Assembly: GCA_963807235.1 (NCBI GenBank)
Contig: CAWEBF010000024.1
Coordinates: 62,001-126,000 of the forward strand
Length of the DNA: 64,000 nt
Source: CAWEBF01 sp963807235
Lineage (GTDB): Bacteria; Acidobacteriota; Vicinamibacteria; Vicinamibacterales; UBA2999
Direction of reading: 5' to 3'
The position numbers and the translations under genes are program-made. Shown here one piece after another: positions 1-9,474 of this stretch; position 1 is the first letter of the stretch, and every line of letters begins with the position of its first letter. A model generated the notes under the pieces. That model was not told where the DNA came from. It made no database searches and saw only the letters and a list, made by a program, of their open reading frames with translations.

Positions 1-1221
1 CTCGAGGCCGCGATGATCGGCGTGTTCGTCTCGCTGGACCTGTTCCTCTTCTACGTGTTCTGGGACGCCATGCTGATTCCGATGTACTTCCTGATCGGGA
101 TCTGGGGCTACGACCAGCGCATCTACGCCGCCGTGAAGTTCATGCTCTACACGATGGCGGGCAGCGTCCTGATGCTCATTGCCATCCTGGGGCTGGCCTA
201 CCTGCACAGCGAGGCGACGGGCACCTACAGCTTCGACCTGCTGAAACTGTACGCGCTCGAGATTGCCCCCCAGACGCAGCAGTGGTTCTTCCTGGCGTTC
301 GCCGTGGCGTTCGCCATCAAGGTGCCGCTGTTCCCGTTCCACACCTGGCTGCCCGACGCGCACGTGCAGGCGCCCACGGCGGGCTCGATCATCCTGGCCG
401 GCGTGCTCCTGAAGATGGGCACCTACGGTCTCGTGCGCTTCGCGTTCCCGCTCTTTCCGCTGGCGGCGGTGACGTTTGCCCCATGGATCGCGGTGCTCGC
501 CGTCATCGGCATCATCTACGGCGCGCTGGTCGCCATGGTGCAGCCGGACATGAAGAAGCTGGTGGCCTATTCGTCCGTGAGCCACCTGGGCTTCGTGGTC
601 CTGGGCATCTGCGCGATGAACACGCAGGGTGTGCAGGGCGCGGTGTACCAGATGCTGGCGCACGGCATCAGCACCGGCGGGCTCTTCCTCCTGGTCGGCA
701 TGCTGTCGGATCGCCGGCACACGCGCCTCATCGCCGAGTTCGGCGGGCTGCGAAACGTGATGCCACGGCTCACGGCCACGTTCCTCATCATCACGCTGGC
801 GTCGATCGGCATGCCCGCGCTCAACGGGTTCGTCGGCGAGTTCCTGACGATGATGGGCGCGTACCTGTGGGATCCGCGTTTCGTCGTGGGGGCGGGCCTC
901 GGCGTCATCCTCTCGGCCGTGTACATGCTGAGCCTCTTCCAAAAGGTCTATCTGGGCGACGTCACGAACGCCAAGAACGCGAAGCTGCCCGATCTGCAGC
1001 CGCGTGAGTGGGCCAGCGTGGCCCCGCTCTGCGCGATTGCGATCGTGATGGGCGTCTTCCCGTCGATCTTCCTGAGGCCGATGGAGCCGTCGGTGCGCAA
1101 GATCGTGGAACGCGTGCAGGCCGTCCGGCCCGTGCGCGTGGATCTGCCACGGGAAGCGGGGCCAAGAGACACTGCGACTGGCGGGGCGGAGTTCGCCAAG
1201 TTTCTGACGGAGCCCCGCTAG
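1..1221 (+). CDS. nuoM: NADH-quinone oxidoreductase subunit M (5' truncated)
   Basis: Membrane subunit of respiratory complex I, one of the antiporter-like subunits that couple quinone reduction to proton pumping. The reading frame is open from base 1 and the first in-frame ATG (base 13) falls inside a transmembrane segment. Family members are about 500 residues, so roughly the first 100 residues lie outside the window and 406 are visible. Seen: many hydrophobic helices, the conserved stretch FPFHTWLPDAHVQAPTAGS around residues 112-130, and MKKLVAYSSVSHLGFV around residues 184-199. nuoN starts two bases after the stop, as in standard nuo operons. The family call is certain. Confidence 0.96.
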   Translation, partial: LEAAMIGVFVSLDLFLFYVFWDAMLIPMYFLIGIWGYDQRIYAAVKFMLYTMAGSVLMLIAILGLAYLHSEATGTYSFDLLKLYALEIAPQTQQWFFLAFAVAFAIKVPLFPFHTWLPDAHVQAPTAGSIILAGVLLKMGTYGLVRFAFPLFPLAAVTFAPWIAVLAVIGIIYGALVAMVQPDMKKLVAYSSVSHLGFVVLGICAMNTQGVQGAVYQMLAHGISTGGLFLLVGMLSDRRHTRLIAEFGGLRNVMPRLTATFLIITLASIGMPALNGFVGEFLTMMGAYLWDPRFVVGAGLGVILSAVYMLSLFQKVYLGDVTNAKNAKLPDLQPREWASVAPLCAIAIVMGVFPSIFLRPMEPSVRKIVERVQAVRPVRVDLPREAGPRDTATGGAEFAKFLTEPR

Positions 1222-1223
1222 TC

Positions 1224-2662
1224 ATGCTGAGCACCGACTTCGACGCCATCGTCCCGATGCTCTGCGTGACGCTGGCGGCGCTCGTCAGCCTGCTGGCCGA
1301 GGCGTTTCGCGAGCGCGACGAGCGCATGCCCATGGCCGCGTGGGGCCTGATCGGGCTTGCGGGGGCGGCCGTCTCTTCGGCACTGCTCTGGGACCGCGCC
1401 GCCACCGGCTTCGGCGTGATCGCGTCGGACAACTTCGGCCTCTTCGTCACGTTGATCCTGGTGGTGGTGGGCGCGCTGACGCTGCTGTTCTCGGCGCCCG
1501 TCGTGGAGCGGGATGGCCTGCCCGCCGGCGAGTACTACGCGCTCGTCCTTTTCGCGATCGTCGGCATGATGATGATGGCGACGGCCACAGACCTGCTGGT
1601 CATCTTCGTCGCGCTCGAGATCCTGTCGCTCGCCGTCTACGTGCTCACGAGCATCCGCCGCGACAACGCCTCCAGCACGGAGGCCGCGTTCAAGTACTTC
1701 CTGCTGGGCGCGTTTTCGAGCGCGTTCTTCCTCTACGGCATCGCCTTCACCTACGGCGTGACGGGCAGCACGCGGCTGCAGGCCGTGGGGGCGTATCTGG
1801 CCGCCCAGTCGATGAGCGACAACCCGCTCATCCTGGTGGCGCTGGGCTTCTGCTCGTCGGGTTCTGCTTCAAGATTTCCGCCGTGCCGTTTCACATGTGG
1901 ACGCCCGACGCCTACGAGGGCGCACCGGCCGTGGTCACCGGGTTCATGTCCACGGGCGTGAAGGCGGCCGCCTTCGCTGCCTTCGCCCGCGTGTTCCTGT
2001 CCACTTTCGAGCCCTTCAAGGGCGACTGGGCGCCGGTGGTGTCGGTGGTGGCCGTAGCCACGATGGTCCTGGGCACGGTGGTTGGCGTGGCGCAGACCAA
2101 CCTCAAACGGATGCTCGCGTATTCGAGCATCGCGCACGGCGGGTATCTGCTGGTCGCCCTGGTGGCGGCCAACAACGTCGGCAAGGCGGCGATCCTCTTC
2201 TATCTGCTCGCGTATTCGGTCACGAACCTCGCCGCCTTCGGTGCAATTGCGCTGTTGGGCCAGCGCGACAAAGGAAACGACGAGCTGCGCGACTATGCCG
2301 GCCTGTGGCACAGCCACCCGGCCGTGGCGGCGCTGATGACGGTCAGCCTCTTGTCGCTTGGCGGACTGCCTCCGACGGTGGGCTTCATCGGCAAGTGGTA
2401 CGTCTTCAGCGCGGCGGTGAGCGCCGGGTACTACGGACTCGCCATCGTCGGCGTGCTGACGAGCGTCATCTCCGTGTTCTTCTACCTGCGCGTCGTGGTG
2501 ATGATGTACATGGCCGAGCGCGGTCCGGCCGAGCCGTTGCCGCGCGTGGCCGGCCTGGGCATGGCGGCGCTGGCCGTGGCCATCGCCGTGATCGTGTGGC
2601 TGGGCGTCCTGCCCACGCCGGTGCTGGATCTGGCGCAGGCGTCGATCGCGACGATCTTCTAG
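1224..2662 (+). CDS. nuoN: NADH-quinone oxidoreductase subunit N, one frameshift
   Basis: Second antiporter-like membrane subunit of complex I and the usual last gene of the nuo operon. The ATG lies two bases after the nuoM stop. The first half (MLSTDFDAIVPML to ILVALG) and the second half (LLLVGFCFKISAVPFHMWTPDAY to ASIATIF) are in different frames and join at about base 1846, where one base appears to be missing. Restoring it gives about 479 residues, the normal family length. Conserved features include EAAFKYFLLGAFSSAFFLYG, the PFHMWTPDAYEGAP motif and LKRMLAYSSIAHGGYLL. A loss of complex I is unlikely, so I read the shift as a sequence error. Confidence 0.92.
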
Positions 2663-2684
2663 GCTCCAGGCTCCAGGCTCCAGG
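2662..2684. repeat. Heptamer tandem repeat GGCTCCA x3
   Basis: Three perfect copies of GGCTCCA plus a partial fourth, beginning at the last base of the nuoN stop codon. The same heptamer occurs four times at 12618-12645, also directly after a stop codon. Function unknown. Confidence 0.85.
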
Positions 2685-2703
2685 CCACTGGGGCGCTGGC
2701 CGA

Positions 2704-3705
2704 CTACCGGATCGGCTCGGCCTTCTCCCTCTCCTGTTTGCGCGCACCGGCGAGAATGTTTCGCAGCGAGTAGTTGCCCTCGTGGCAGGCGTACTCGAAG
2801 ATCGGTTCGCGGACTCGTGTCAGCGGCATCATCGCGGTCCACGGCCGGGTGTACGAGGTCGGGTCGGTGACGGTGAATTCGTACTTGAGCGTCTGGGCGT
2901 CGATTCGCGTGAAGCGTTCCACCAGCTTCGTGTTCGCGGTGGAGCCTTGCAGGCTCGTCTCGCGGCGGAAGTTGATCGTTTCGACCACGAGCGTGTCGCC
3001 GTCCCAGCGGCCACGAGAGTCTCCCGACCACTGGCGCAGCGAGGTGTGCGGGCGCCCGTCGGTGGGGATGACCCTGGAGTTGTGCACCATCTCGTTGACG
3101 ATGACGACGACTCCCGGCGCCTGCACGATTTCCACGTTGTTGTTGTACGAACCAGGCGTCATCGGTGGGCCGGAGTTGAAGCCCTGGAGGCACCGATCGG
3201 CGAGAGGCCGGTCTGCATACGAGTCGCCAAGGCCCGAGTCAGAGTGCCGCCGCATCTCGGCGACCCGGCGTCGCGCGGCATCCGTCAACGGGATTCGTCC
3301 GTCCGGGGGATCGACGATGAGCGAGGTGCGCCTGTCCCGGGTCAGCTTGTTGCCGCGCTCGTACCAGAACTCGTTGTACGACAGCACGCCACCCTGGGAA
3401 CGCGGCGCATAGCCGGCGCTTGGCTGGCCCTTTTCGGGATCGAACAGGTCCCGGTTGAGCCGTGTGTTCTCCGCGGCTTCGAACGCGGCAGCCTCCTCGT
3501 CAGTGAGCGTTTCCTTTCCCGCGAGCGCATCCGGCCGCTGGAGGGGTGTGACCGTGCTGAACGAGTAGGTGCCTGAGAGGTCTGGCTTTCCGTCGGGAGT
3601 CCGAGCTGGAGTCGATCCTCGACTTTGGGCCGACGCATGAAGGAGCGCCAGCATAACCGTCGTGAGCAACGTGAACGCCTGGACCAGCGAGCGATTACGC
3701 GCCAT
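2704..3705 (-). CDS. Secreted DGKPDLSG-family protein (paralogue 1)
   Basis: A 333-residue exported protein of unknown function. The ATG at 3705 is preferred over an ATG 36 bases upstream, because GGAGGAG sits just before it and the protein then opens with a classical signal peptide (MARNRSLVQAFTLLTTVMLALLHASAQS). Visible motifs are TPDGKPDLSG near the mature N terminus, IVDPPDGRIPLT mid-protein, RVIPTDGRPH, GRWDGDTLVVET, and a C-terminal YACHEGNYSLRNIL. Two paralogues lie in the window (7237-8418 and 37338-38183). The family is abundant in acidobacterial genomes and I know of no assigned activity. The gene is convergent with nuoN. Confidence 0.85.
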   Translation of the reverse strand: MARNRSLVQAFTLLTTVMLALLHASAQSRGSTPARTPDGKPDLSGTYSFSTVTPLQRPDALAGKETLTDEEAAAFEAAENTRLNRDLFDPEKGQPSAGYAPRSQGGVLSYNEFWYERGNKLTRDRRTSLIVDPPDGRIPLTDAARRRVAEMRRHSDSGLGDSYADRPLADRCLQGFNSGPPMTPGSYNNNVEIVQAPGVVVIVNEMVHNSRVIPTDGRPHTSLRQWSGDSRGRWDGDTLVVETINFRRETSLQGSTANTKLVERFTRIDAQTLKYEFTVTDPTSYTRPWTAMMPLTRVREPIFEYACHEGNYSLRNILAGARKQEREKAEPIR

Positions 3706-3777
3706 ATCTCCTCCACGTCGGCGGGCGCCGATCGGGTGCACGGTAGCCCAGCTTGTCAGGCCGGTGCAAGGAAATCA

Positions 3778-4038
3778 TAGTCTCCGGTCTTCAGTCTCCG
3801 GTCCCGCCGACGGCTAACGCCGCGTTTCGGCACCTTGCGCGGCTGGGGCTGCCTTTACATACGACCAGGGTGAACGTGAGCAGCGCTGCGTCGCCAACCT
3901 GCTGAACAGCCGCTCCGTTCATCTCGTAACGAAGTGAAGGGAAGACGCAAGTTGTTCATTGGTGCCAAGCGTGATCAAGCGATCGAGAGCGCCCCGCTCG
4001 AGCTTGATCGAGACTGGAGACTGGAGACTGGAGACTGG
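3778..4038. repeat. Gene-free repeat region with inverted heptamers and a hairpin
   Basis: The roughly 390 bases between the DGKPDLSG gene and padR hold no convincing gene. At 3782-3802 AGTCTCC and GGTC blocks alternate. At 4011-4038 there are four perfect copies of AGACTGG, whose complement resembles the 3782 block. Between them, GATCAAGC (3973-3980) pairs with GCTTGATC (4002-4009) around an inner GAG/CTC pairing. It looks like a small non-coding repeat element. Confidence 0.6.
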
Positions 4039-4061
4039 CCACCTCGCCGAAGTCCGCTGAG

Positions 4062-4097
4062 TTGACACCCGCACATTATATCTACTATGTATATCTA
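4062..4097 (+). promoter_or_regulatory. Likely padR promoter and operator, possible leaderless start
   Basis: TTGACA at 4062-4067 matches a consensus -35 box, and TATGTA at 4086-4091 (18-bp spacer) could be the -10. Two copies of TATATCTA (4077-4084 and 4090-4097) flank the -10 and end against the ATG at 4098. Local AT-richness contrasts with the surroundings. Initiation at the usual distance would leave almost no 5' UTR, so the mRNA may be leaderless. The repeats are a plausible autoregulatory PadR operator (inference). Confidence 0.5.
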
Positions 4098-4469
4098 ATG
4101 AAGTCCGTTGCGCCCGTCGGCCAGTTCGAGCAAGTGGTGCTGACCGCCGTCCTGGCGCTGGCGGAGAACGCCTACGGCGTCACGATCCACGCCGAAGTGG
4201 GCCGCCTGCTTGCGCCGAAGCCCGTGTCCCTCGGTGCCGTGTACGCGACACTCGACCGGCTCGAGGAGAAGACCCTCATCACGTCGTGGTTGTCCAACCC
4301 GACGCCTGAACGTGGCGGCCGATCGAAGCGCCACTTCCGCTTGCAGGCGTCGGGCGAACGCGCGCTGCGCGAATCGGTGGCGGCGTCGCGGCGGGTGTGC
4401 GAGACCGTCGAAAGCATCTGGCCTGGCCTGCCGGCCTCGGCGGGGCGGCGCTGGAAGCCCGTACGGTGA
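4098..4469 (+). CDS. PadR family transcriptional regulator
   Basis: A 123-residue winged-helix regulator. The N-terminal helices (QFEQVVLTAVLALAENAYGVTI), the recognition region (KPVSLGAVYATLDRLEEKTLI) and the wing (RGGRSKRHFRLQASGERAL) are all typical of PadR. An upstream TTG is open but reads through the AT-rich promoter, so the ATG at 4098 is chosen. PadR proteins of this type in acidobacteria usually sit beside and repress membrane-protein genes with the 'permease prefix' N terminus. The next gene begins 14 bases downstream and fits that pattern. Confidence 0.9.
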   Translation: MKSVAPVGQFEQVVLTAVLALAENAYGVTIHAEVGRLLAPKPVSLGAVYATLDRLEEKTLITSWLSNPTPERGGRSKRHFRLQASGERALRESVAASRRVCETVESIWPGLPASAGRRWKPVR

Positions 4470-4483
4470 TGCCGGGAGGTTTC

Positions 4484-5493
4484 ATGAGCAATGTTCCTTC
4501 TCGCCGGCTGGAAGCGCTGGCGACCCGCCTCCTTCCCCCGTCAGCGCCGAAGACGTGCTCGGCGACCTCGCCGAATCCTCGCGCTCCAACCGCGAGTATC
4601 TGCGGCAGTTCATGTCGGTGCTGCCCCGCGTCGTGTGGACGCAGGTTCGCCGGCGCGCCACCATCGGCGGCCTGGTATTCCACGGCGTCGTAGCTGCTAT
4701 AAGCCTCCTTGCGGTCCTGGTACCCCTGGGGCAGCCGCTCGACTGGCTGCGGGCAGCGATTCCGTGGGCATGTTGGCTCGCCGGGTGCGCGCTCGCGGCT
4801 GCGTATGGACCTCATCGGACGCCGGTCACGTGGAACAACCGCGTCCTGGCCGCTGGATATCTCGCGGCGCTCGGCTCCGCGGCGGCACTGGGGCTCCCTG
4901 TCCTCTGGGTCGGCGCGGCGCTGGCTGCGGGATTCGCGTTCACGTTGCTCTTGTCGATGCCGTGGGTGACGTCGGCCGCGCCGGCTCCGCTGTCGCCCGA
5001 AACGCTCGCCGATCATGCCCGGCACTTCCAGCGCCTGATCTGGTGGCGCAACGCGCGCGAGTCGTTGGCGGCCGCCTGGTGGTGATCACCGCGAACCGGG
5101 AGACTGCGCGACGGGCCGGTCGGGCCTCGAGTGGACGAGCCATGCGCTCTTCATCGTCGGGGCGCTCTGCGTGATGGCGTTCACTCCACACCGGCGCGGC
5201 CTCCCGCGTGGTTCCGAACGGGCTTTCCCCGGACGCGCTCCTTCGGTTTCACCGTGACGAGATCGCGCGACAGCAGCGGGTGCTGCGAGCCGTACCGTGT
5301 GGTACTTCGGCCCCCTGGTGCCTGGGATGCTGTTGTCGGGCGCTGCTCGATGGAGCACACAACCCGGTGCTGCCGTGTCGGGGCTCTCGGTCGTCGTTCT
5401 CGTCTTCGCGTTTGTCTGGTGGATGAACATCAAGGCCGGCCACTCGCTGGCGCGCCAGGCCGTCGAGTCGAGGCCCTGGGGAGGCATTTATGA
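4484..5493 (+). pseudogene. PadR-associated membrane protein, multiply frameshifted
   Basis: Starts at ATG 4484 with MSNVPSRRLEALATRLLP and continues after a frameshift near 4535 with PVSAEDVLGDLAESSRSNREYL. This N terminus is typical of acidobacterial membrane proteins encoded beside PadR. Several hydrophobic segments follow (GGLVFHGVVAAISLLAVLV; AAGYLAALGSAAALGLPVLW; FIVGALCVMAF; WYFGPLVPGMLL; VVVLVFAFVWWMNI), but they fall in alternating frames (2, 1, 3, 2, 3, 2, 1), at least six shifts in 1 kb. The gaps contain no substitution-type stops, so either the local sequence quality is poor or decay is very recent. Restored length would be about 335 residues. Confidence 0.65.
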
Positions 5494-7221
5494 GCATCGT
5501 GTCGCTGTCGCATTGCTGGTCTGATGTCGGGACTACTCGTGCTGGCGGTGTTCCGGCGGCCGCGTCACCGCCAGCGGGCAGTCCGCCAGCCGCAGGAGCG
5601 TGTGTCCGACGCAGAAATCGCGCGGATGCTCGCAGAGCGCATCGACACGCAACGCCAGAGTGTCGGCATCGTGGTGGGCGTGCTCGAACCCGGCGGGCGC
5701 CGCGTGATCAGCCACGGAAGTGCGACCAAGGGCGAAGCCCGCCGGTTGGACGGCGAGACCGTCTTCGAGATCGGCTCGATCACCAAGGTGTTCACGGCGC
5801 TGCTCCTGGCCGACGCGGTCGAGCGCGGCGAAGTGGCCCTGACCGACCCGGTCGCCAAGTTCCTGCCGGCGGCGTGCGAGTGCCTGAGCGAGGCCGTGCG
5901 ATCACGTTGGGCGATCTGGCATCCCACGTGTCCGGGTTGCCGCGCCTGCCGTCGAACATGACGCCGAAGGACGCCAACAATCCGTACGCGGACTACACGG
6001 TGGAGCAGTTGTATGCGTTCCTCTCCACGCACCAGCTGGCGCGCGATGTCGGCGCGCAGTACGAGTACTCCAACCTTGGCGGCGGGCTGCTCGGCCACGT
6101 GTTGGCCCTCCGCGCCGGCATGAGCTACGAGGCGCTGGTCGAGACGCGGATTACGCGGCCACTCGGCATGACGAGCACCGCCATCACCCTGTCCCCAGCG
6201 ATGCGCGCCCGGCTGGCGTCCGGCTATACATCCACGCTGCAGCCGGCGGCCAATTGGGATCTGCCGACCCTGGCAGGCGCAGGGGCGTTGCGGTCCACAG
6301 TGAATGACCTGCTGCTGTTCGCGTCCGCGGCGGTGGGGGAGCGGCGACACCTCTCGACAAGGCTTTCGCGCGCATGCTCGCCGTACGCCATCCCACCACG
6401 GCGCCTGGTCTCCAGATCGCGCTGGGGTGGCACGTGTTTACGGCCAACAATCACGACGTGGTGTGGCACGACGGCGGCACCGGCGGGTACCGCTCGTTCG
6501 TGGGTTTCGACCCCGTGGCTCGGACGGCCGTCGTGGCGCTGTCGAATGCCGGCACGCTCGCGGGGGTGAACGACATCGGCCGCCACCTCCTCGACCGCCA
6601 GGTGCCGCTGCTCGCGGCGAATTCGCCCCTGCTGGCGCCTTTGAAGGAACGGACGGCAATTACTGTGGCGCCCGAAGTGCTCGACGCGTATGTCGGCCGG
6701 TACCAGATGGCGCCCGCGGCGTTCTTCACGATCACCCGCAAAGGCAGCGCGCTCTTCGCGGAGTTGACAGGCCAGGGACCGGCCGAGATCTTCCCCGAGA
6801 CGCAGCGGGACTTCTTCTACAAGGTTGTGGACGCGCAGATCACGTTCGAGACCGACACGGCGGGCAAGACGATGGCGCTGGTTCTCCACCAGCTGGGCCG
6901 CGATCAGCGTGCCGCACGGATCGAAGGCGAGCCCGTGGTTTCGAAAGAGATCGCGCTCGACTCTCGGCCGTGTTGGACGGATACGTGGGGCGGTACCGGC
7001 TGACGCCGCAGATCGAGATCGTCATCACCCGCCAGGAGGCGCGACTCTTCGCGCAGCTCACGGGGCAGCCCGCGGTGGAGGTCTATGCGTCGGGCCCCCG
7101 CGATTTCTTCTACAAGGTGGTCAACGCGCAGCTGACGTTCGAGGTTGGAGCCGACGGCAAGGCGACAGCCGTCGTGCTCCATCAATTCGGGCAGGACATG
7201 CCCGCCCCTCGCGTTCCCTGA
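5490..7221 (+). pseudogene. Beta-lactamase-family serine hydrolase, frameshifted
   Basis: A class C beta-lactamase/esterase-fold hydrolase in at least five pieces. GGGAGG precedes the ATG at 5490. The catalytic SxxK is in EIGSITKVFTALLL, the second motif YSN in YEYSNLGGGLLGH, and the third HDG in VWHDGGTGGYRSF. After the catalytic domain come two tandem homologous modules, VLDAYVGRYQMAPAAFFTIT... and VLDGYVGRYRLTPQIEIVIT..., each with DFFYKVV, resembling DUF3471-type C-terminal domains. Frame changes lie near 5540, 5898, 6342 and 6960. The motifs are intact, so sequence errors are more likely than a dead gene. The start overlaps the preceding broken gene, which suggests one operon with padR. 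Confidence 0.8.
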
Positions 7222-7236
7222 AGGCGCAGGCGGCGT

Positions 7237-8418
7237 CTAGTTGCCGCGGCCACCACCGGGCGCCGGCGCGGCGCCGCGACCGGGGCCGCCGCCGCGCGTC
7301 GGCTCGACGTATTCGGGGATCTTCTCGCCTCGCGCCACCGCTTCGGCGCGCCGCTTCTCCTCGACGCGCGAACCGGCGAGGAGGTTGGGCATGGCGTAGT
7401 TCCCCTCGTGGCACCCGTACTCGTAGTAACCGTAGCTCTCTTCGCGCGGGATCGGCAGCCGCAGCGTCCACGGCGCGGTGTACACCTTCGGATCGTTGAC
7501 CGTCATGCGGTAGTCGAGCGTGTTCGCGTCCGCCAGCGTGAACCGCTCGATCAACACGCCCTCATCCGACACCGGCTGGCCGTTGACGGGTGATTCGGGC
7601 TTGATGTTGCGGGTCTCCACGACGAGCACATCGCCTTCCCAGCGGCCGACCGACGTGCCCATCCAGTTGCGGACCGAACCCACCTGCTTGCGGCCGTCCG
7701 TCGGGATGACGCGCGTCTCGTGGATCATCTCGTTCTGGAACGCCAGCCAGCCCGGCCCCTGCACGATGCGGCTGCCGGAGTTGTAGATTTTCGGGGTGAT
7801 CGAATTCAACACGCCGGTGCTGATGCAGCGGTCGTAGTTGCTGCGATCGGTGGTCCATTCGGCTTCGATGCCGTTCAGTTGCTTGCGGCGTGCGGCCTGG
7901 GCCTGCTGGCGCTGCGTCGCCGCCGCCTGAGCCGCGGGCGTCAACGCCGGAATCCGTCCGTCCGGCGGGTCGATGACATAGGAGGACACGCGGCTGACGC
8001 TCCTGGCGCGCTCGAGCCAGTGCGGTGGCGGTGACACGGCGCCGCCCACGGTGCCGAACCGCGCCTCGAACTCTTCCGCGCGCTCCAGCGAGAACTCGTC
8101 GCTGTTGTCGTTGGCCACGTTCTGGTCGCGCTGTGCGACGCGCTGTTTGAACTCGTCGTCGGTCAGCCTGTAGCGCGTGCCGACCGCCTGTTGGCGCTGC
8201 ATCTGGACGCCCTGCAGGTCGTTGGCGTTGTAGGTGCCCTGGAGGTCAGGCTCACCCCACGGCGTCTTCGGCACCTTGTAGCTGCCGAGCGCCGGCACGC
8301 TGCCCTCCGCCGTCATGACACCGGGGGAGTCGACGCGGCCTTGGCCTGATACGCCACTGGTCGTAAGAATGACGAACGTGGCCAGTGCCGTCAGAACTCC
8401 GAGAACGAGACGTGTCAT
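7237..8418 (-). CDS. Secreted DGKPDLSG-family protein (paralogue 2)
   Basis: A 393-residue exported protein. The ATG at 8418 has GGAG just upstream and gives a signal peptide (MTRLVLGVLTALATFVILTTSGVSGQ). Shared family landmarks are PWGEPDLQGTYN near the start, YVIDPPDGRIPALT, ETRVIPTDGRKQ, GRWEGDVLVVETRN, and YEYGCHEGNYAMPNLLAG. The C terminus ends in a Gly/Arg/Pro-rich tail (RGGGPGRGAAPAPGGGRGN). Function unknown. The gene is convergent with the serine hydrolase, with about 15 bases between the stops. Confidence 0.85.
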   Translation of the reverse strand: MTRLVLGVLTALATFVILTTSGVSGQGRVDSPGVMTAEGSVPALGSYKVPKTPWGEPDLQGTYNANDLQGVQMQRQQAVGTRYRLTDDEFKQRVAQRDQNVANDNSDEFSLERAEEFEARFGTVGGAVSPPPHWLERARSVSRVSSYVIDPPDGRIPALTPAAQAAATQRQQAQAARRKQLNGIEAEWTTDRSNYDRCISTGVLNSITPKIYNSGSRIVQGPGWLAFQNEMIHETRVIPTDGRKQVGSVRNWMGTSVGRWEGDVLVVETRNIKPESPVNGQPVSDEGVLIERFTLADANTLDYRMTVNDPKVYTAPWTLRLPIPREESYGYYEYGCHEGNYAMPNLLAGSRVEEKRRAEAVARGEKIPEYVEPTRGGGPGRGAAPAPGGGRGN

Positions 8419-8539
8419 ATGCGCTCCATCGGCGGGTCTGAATCTGAGGGCCCGCCCGCTCCTGCACGAGTAGTTTACAAGAGCCTGGAGGCCAGGGCCC
8501 AGAGCCGTCCCCGACAGTCCGCCCTGTGTCACAATTCCT

Positions 8540-9147
8540 GTGGTGTCCGACTCTCCTGTTGAGATCAACCAGCAGTTGACGGCCCTTGAGGCGGACCTCA
8601 AGCGGCTCGAGGCGGAGTACCAACATGTACTTTTCGGGCCGCTTGCCGCGTCCACCGTGGGAAACGCGCGCCCGAGTGGACGCCACAGTCAAGCGTCTGG
8701 ACCGGCTGCACATCGCCAACTACGGCATCCGCTTTCGCTTCACCACGCTGCAGACCCGCTTCAGCCGCTTCTCGGACTTGTGGGACCGCGCGCTGCGCGC
8801 ACGCGAGGAAGGTCGCCCTGGACCGCTGTCGCACCTGGCGCCCGCAGCCGTCCGACGCGGCCGTCTCCACCGGTCCCGTCGAGGACAAGATCTTCCGTGT
8901 GGCCACGTTCAGCAACCCGTCCAAGGAGCCGGTCAAGGTCCGTGAGCTGTACAACAGCTTCATCGAGGCTCGAAAGCAGGCCGGGCAGGATCGCGTGGAC
9001 TACGAGCGGTTCGAAGAGTTGCTCCAGGCGCAGGTCAAGGCCATCAGGAACAAAGGCGGCGCCTCCGAGGTGGCGTTCCGCGTGGCCATCCAGGACGGCA
9101 AGGTTGCGTTCACCGCGCGCGCGATGCGCGGCTCGGGCGACGACTGA
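8540..9147 (+). CDS. MXAN_5187 C-terminal-like protein, two frameshifts
   Basis: Three consecutive pieces in different frames form one protein of about 200 residues. They are a coiled-coil start (VEINQQLTALEADLKRLEAEY), a middle (NMYFSGRLPRPPWETRARVD, then RLDRLHIANYGIRFRFTTLQ) and an end (KVRELYNSFIEARKQAGQDR... to MRGSGDD). The shifts lie near 8622 and 8840-8890. I recall this arrangement as the MXAN_5187 C-terminal-like family of deltaproteobacteria and acidobacteria, function unknown. The start is a GTG at 8540 or 8543 without a clear ribosome binding site. A hairpin follows the stop. Confidence 0.65.
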
Positions 9148-9150
9148 GCG

Positions 9151-9180
9151 TCGCACTTTGCCGATCGTTTCGAAGTGCGA
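9151..9180 (+). terminator. Hairpin after the MXAN_5187-like gene
   Basis: TCGCACTT (9151-9158) and AAGTGCGA (9173-9180) form a perfect 8-bp stem three bases after the stop. The T-run is weak (TTTT about 11 bases later). Confidence 0.5.
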
Positions 9181-9230
9181 TCGCCGGTCGTTTTGTGTTG
9201 TGGGAAGGAAAGGTCGGGGGAGCGGAGGGC

Positions 9231-9254
9231 GCCCGGCGCCCTTGGGCGCCGGGC
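9231..9254 (-). terminator. Strong GC hairpin downstream of the cold-shock gene
   Basis: GCCCGGCGCC / CTTG / GGCGCCGGGC is a perfect 10-bp stem with a tetraloop, 17 bases beyond the csp stop in its direction of transcription. No clear T-tract follows on either strand, so it may act bidirectionally or only stabilise the mRNA 3' end. Confidence 0.5.
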
Positions 9255-9270
9255 TGGTCTTCAGTGGTTC

Positions 9271-9474
9271 TTACGCTCGGGTGACGTTCCCTGCCTGGGG
9301 GCCCTTGGGACCGTCCACAATCTCAAACTCAACGGACTGACCTTCCTCGAGAGAGCGGAAGCCGTTGCCGCTGATCGCCGAATAGTGCACAAACACGTCG
9401 CTGCCGCCTTCGCGCTCGATGAATCCGTAGCCCTTGGCGTTGTTGAACCACTTGACCTTGCCTGTAATACGCAT
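9271..9474 (-). CDS. csp: Cold-shock domain protein
   Basis: A 67-residue single-domain cold-shock protein that binds single-stranded nucleic acid and acts as an RNA chaperone. RNP1 (KGYGFIE) and RNP2 (VFVHYSA) are intact, and the protein starts MRITGKVKWFNNA as in the CspA family. The full length matches the usual 65-70 residues. It is transcribed divergently from purH and has a structured leader (next entry). Confidence 0.96.
   Translation of the reverse strand: MRITGKVKWFNNAKGYGFIEREGGSDVFVHYSAISGNGFRSLEEGQSVEFEIVDGPKGPQAGNVTRA

Noticed and set aside
1751..3193. Minus-strand open frame of 480 codons
   Set aside because: It spans nuoN and the DGKPDLSG gene in antisense; its composition (Arg/His/Gln-rich) is that of a GC-rich shadow frame.
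4011..4038. Short tandem repeats as a CRISPR array
   Set aside because: Units are 7 bp with no spacers, and no cas genes occur in the window.
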